64,000 bases of DNA from Novosphingobium decolorationis (GTDB taxonomy: Bacteria > Pseudomonadota > Alphaproteobacteria > Sphingomonadales > Sphingomonadaceae), in NCBI RefSeq assembly GCF_018417475.1, contig NZ_CP054856.1:4495001-4559000 (forward strand). The letters run 5' to 3'. The notes beneath the pieces were generated by a model, which was not told the DNA's origin, did not search any database, and saw only the letters and a program-made list of their open reading frames with translations. Within the stretch, counting starts at the first letter, position 1. Each line of letters begins with the position of its first letter. This document shows positions 61,749 to 64,000 of the stretch, in pieces. A program made the position numbers and the translations under genes.

Positions 61749-62451
61749 AGCGTTCGCTCTTGGCCGCGGTGAGCCGTGCGGCCGGTCCGAGGAGCGCAGC
61801 GGCCGAGAAGGCCCACGCCGTCCCGCCCAGCCACCCGGCCAGCGCGTCGGCGGGCCAGTGGATGCCCAGCCAGACCCGGCTCCAGGCGACCATCAGGCTT
61901 GTCGCGAGCGCGGCGCCCAGGATCGTCACGCGCACCCGCTCGCGCGAACTGAAGCCGGCAAAGGCGAGCGCGATGGCGAGGAAGACCACCGCCGAATTGA
62001 AGCTGTGCCCGCTGGGAAAGCTGGAGCCGCCCGCTTCGGTCAGGTGCAGCGTGATTTCCGGGCGCGGGCGTCCGACCAGCAGCTTGATCACGACCTCGAC
62101 CACCCAGCCCAGCACGACGGTCAGGCCCAGGAGGCTCGCCGCGCGGCGGTGCCCCAGGAAGACGAGCGCGACGATGGCGGCGAGGGCGAAGAGATTGCGC
62201 AGGAGCACACCGCCCAGCGCCGTGATGTCGCGCACGACTTCGAGCAGGCGGACAGGGCCGATCGGGCGCAGGTCCCCGTCGCGCCAGAAGAGCAGGGCGG
62301 TACGGTCGATGGTGGCGGTGTGGCCGGTCAGCACCGCCCAGGCCAGAAGCGCAAAGCCCGTCCAGGCGAAGATCGCCACGATCAGGGCCTTGCGGCGGCT
62401 GATCGGATGGCTGTGAAGCACGGGGCGGGATGTTTGCTCGGAAAGAATCAT
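61720..62451 (-). CDS. PAP2-family phosphatase
   Basis: A 243-residue inner-membrane phosphatase with the three PAP2 motifs: KLLVGRPRPE, SSFPSGHSFNSAV and SRVWLGIHWPADALAGW. Such enzymes dephosphorylate undecaprenyl pyrophosphate or phosphatidate in the periplasmic leaflet. About six helices. It overlaps the YdjM-like gene by 29 nt at the 3-prime ends and is divergent from the photolyase across about 40 nt. Confidence 0.92.
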   Translation of the reverse strand: MILSEQTSRPVLHSHPISRRKALIVAIFAWTGFALLAWAVLTGHTATIDRTALLFWRDGDLRPIGPVRLLEVVRDITALGGVLLRNLFALAAIVALVFLGHRRAASLLGLTVVLGWVVEVVIKLLVGRPRPEITLHLTEAGGSSFPSGHSFNSAVVFLAIALAFAGFSSRERVRVTILGAALATSLMVAWSRVWLGIHWPADALAGWLGGTAWAFSAAALLGPAARLTAAKSERFSAPSSALH

Positions 62452-62492
62452 GGTCTAGGGAACGCAGCGCATAGGGAGGCGTTGCGCAAGCC

Positions 62493-63869
62493 ATGAGTTC
62501 ACCTGTAATCGTTTGGTTCCGCCGGGATCTTCGTCTTTCCGACCAGGCTGCGCTGGTCGAGGCCGCCGCGAAGGGGCCGGTCGTTCCCGTCTATGTTCTC
62601 GATGACGAGACGGCCAAGCATCGCGCCATGGGCGGGGCCTCGCGCTGGTGGCTGCACCATTCGCTGGAAAGCCTTGGCGCAGGCCTGGAGGAGAAGGGCT
62701 CGCGCCTGATCCTGCGGCGCGGCAGGTGCGAGGATGTGCTCCCCGCTCTGGCGAAGGAGGTGGGGGCGAGCGAGGTTCATGCGCTGCGCCATTACGAGCC
62801 CTGGTGGCGCAACGCCGAGAAGGCGGTGGGCAAGGCGCTGACGCTGCATCTTCATCACGGCAACTACCTGGCGCCGCCCGGATCGGTGACGACGGGCGCG
62901 GGCCAGCCCTACAAGATCTTCACGCCCTTCTGGCGCGCGCTGCACGAACGCCTGCCCCCGCCCGATCCGCTCTATCGCCCGCACACCATCGCCGCGCCCG
63001 AAAGCTGGCCCGAGAGCGAGGCGCTGGACGACTGGGGTTTGCTCCCGACCAGGCCCGACTGGGCAGGGGGCTTGCGCGATTTCTGGACGCCGGGCGAGGA
63101 GGGCGCGAAGGCGCGCTTGAAGACCTTTGCCGAGAAAGCCTCGCGCTACGAAGGGCAGCGCAACCTGCCGGCGCGAAACGGGACCTCGTTCCTTTCGCCC
63201 CATCTGCATTTCGGCGAGATTTCCCCGGCGCAGGTGTGGCACGCCACGTCTTCGGCGGGCGGTTCGGTGGCGACGTTCCTCAGCGAGATCGGCTGGCGTG
63301 ACTACGCGCAGAACGTGATCCTGCAGTACCCCGACTATGGCGGGACCTCCGCGCGCGAGGGCTTCGATGATTTCCCCTGGCGCAGCGGCGGCCAGGCGCA
63401 GGAGGACCTGGAGGCCTGGCAGCAGGGACGCACCGGCTATCCCATCGTCGATGCCGGGATGCGCGAGCTGTGGCACACCGGCTGGATGCACAACCGCGTG
63501 CGCATGATTACGGCGAGCTTCCTCATCAAGCACCTGCTGATCGACTGGCGCGAAGGCGAAAAGTGGTTCTGGGACACGCTGGTGGATGCGGACTACGCCT
63601 CGAACGCGGTCAACTGGCAGTGGAACGCTGGCTCGGGTGTCGATTCGAACATGTTCGTGCGGATCATGGCGCCGCTCAGCCAGTCGGAGAAGTTCGATGC
63701 GGCGGGCTATATCCGGCAGTGGGTGCCCGAACTGGCCGATCTGCCCGCAGGAGAGATCCACGATCCTTCCCCGATGGCGCGCCCCAAAGGCTATCCGCAA
63801 AGGCTGATCGAACACCGCGCCGGGCGCGAACGCGCGCTGGGAGCCTGGGAGCAGTTCAAGGGGGAATAG
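62493..63869 (+). CDS. phrB: Deoxyribodipyrimidine photolyase (class I CPD type)
   Basis: Uses light to split cyclobutane pyrimidine dimers. A 458-residue flavoprotein: VIVWFRRDLRLSDQAALVEA starts the N-terminal antenna domain. The FAD domain includes ARNGTSFLSPHLHFGEISPA, TGYPIVDAGMRELWHTGWMH and NRVRMITASFLIKHLLIDWR, then DADYASNAVNWQWNAGSGVD. The tryptophan-rich FAD pocket is intact. Standard length for CPD photolyase; a related cryptochrome role cannot be excluded. Confidence 0.95.
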   Translation: MSSPVIVWFRRDLRLSDQAALVEAAAKGPVVPVYVLDDETAKHRAMGGASRWWLHHSLESLGAGLEEKGSRLILRRGRCEDVLPALAKEVGASEVHALRHYEPWWRNAEKAVGKALTLHLHHGNYLAPPGSVTTGAGQPYKIFTPFWRALHERLPPPDPLYRPHTIAAPESWPESEALDDWGLLPTRPDWAGGLRDFWTPGEEGAKARLKTFAEKASRYEGQRNLPARNGTSFLSPHLHFGEISPAQVWHATSSAGGSVATFLSEIGWRDYAQNVILQYPDYGGTSAREGFDDFPWRSGGQAQEDLEAWQQGRTGYPIVDAGMRELWHTGWMHNRVRMITASFLIKHLLIDWREGEKWFWDTLVDADYASNAVNWQWNAGSGVDSNMFVRIMAPLSQSEKFDAAGYIRQWVPELADLPAGEIHDPSPMARPKGYPQRLIEHRAGRERALGAWEQFKGE

Positions 63870-63880
63870 GAAGAAGGAAG

Positions 63881-63975
63881 CAGTTCCGAGGGCCATTGCC
63901 CTCGGGCTCCCCGAACTGTCAGCCTCACGCCAAGCGTGCGGCGCCGGTGGAGACAGGCGGGGTGGCCCCTTCTTC
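63881..63975 (-). repeat. Dispersed intergenic repeat, copy 5 (reverse orientation, diverged)
   Basis: The conserved hairpin is present as CCGAGGGCCATTGCCCTCGG (63886-63905), with one changed loop base, then GCTCCCCGAACTG and part of the long stem (GCCTCACGCC...). The right side is more diverged than in other copies. It lies 12 nt after the photolyase stop, the fifth of five copies that follow gene ends. Confidence 0.75.
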
Positions 63976-64000
63976 GGCCGGTTCAGCCTTCGCTCTTGCC

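Overview
The window is 64 kb of dense, GC-rich, chromosome-like DNA with housekeeping genes on both strands. It most likely comes from an alphaproteobacterium of the order Sphingomonadales (Novosphingobium/Sphingomonas type). This rests on a SciP/DUF1153 CtrA-inhibitor gene, a GTTC-N7-GTTC type SOS box in front of recN, a possible EcfG-type (GGAAC...CGTT) promoter, and several small proteins of sphingomonad character. The genus is an inference. I found no rRNA, tRNA or CRISPR array.

Layout. 0-10 kb: two membrane genes at the edge, phosphoglucomutase (pgm), a FadL-type porin, 4-alpha-glucanotransferase (malQ), then a leftward uracil-DNA-glycosylase-like gene, lytic transglycosylase and moaB. 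10-13.7 kb: rightward ETF-ubiquinone oxidoreductase, ispE, an N-formylglutamate amidohydrolase and a small ORF. 13.7-20.4 kb: a probable iron-acquisition island. Leftward it has a TonB-dependent receptor, a TonB-like protein, a DUF4198 protein and an EF-hand protein; rightward it has a DUF2271 protein and a membrane-anchored flavodoxin-reductase. Three similar operator-like sites lie in the 520-nt divergent region between the arms. 20.4-31 kb: small ORFs, DUF3806 and DUF805 proteins, ilvD, a lipoprotein, nnr, a RumA-type RNA methyltransferase, an AT-richer orphan and alaS. 31-38 kb: an acyltransferase, glsA, a 905-bp IS5-family insertion with a TTA target duplication, a small acidic protein, a GNAT enzyme, a KefB/C-type antiporter and bamD. 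38-45 kb: recN, an HDAC-fold deacetylase, ligA, then sciP divergent from a PilZ-like gene. 45-51 kb: a subclass B3 metallo-beta-lactamase overlapping prmA, then sdhCDA without sdhB. 51-54 kb: a BlaI-type repressor and an M56/BlaR1-type metallopeptidase gene broken by an exact 452-bp tandem duplication. 54-64 kb: an M28 peptidase, guaB, rsmB, a TPR protein, rppH, a YdjM-like protein, a PAP2 phosphatase and a photolyase.

The main non-genic signal is a family of five dispersed intergenic elements at about 4.2, 6.7, 31.1, 45.5 and 63.9 kb. Each has a long imperfect hairpin followed by a near-invariant 20-nt hairpin (CCGAGGGCGATGGCCCTCGG). All five lie downstream of gene 3-prime ends and none in a divergent promoter region. 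The other striking events are the tandem duplication in the M56 gene, whose junction is one G short of being in frame, and the IS insertion that separates a possible EcfG -35 element from its -10 element.
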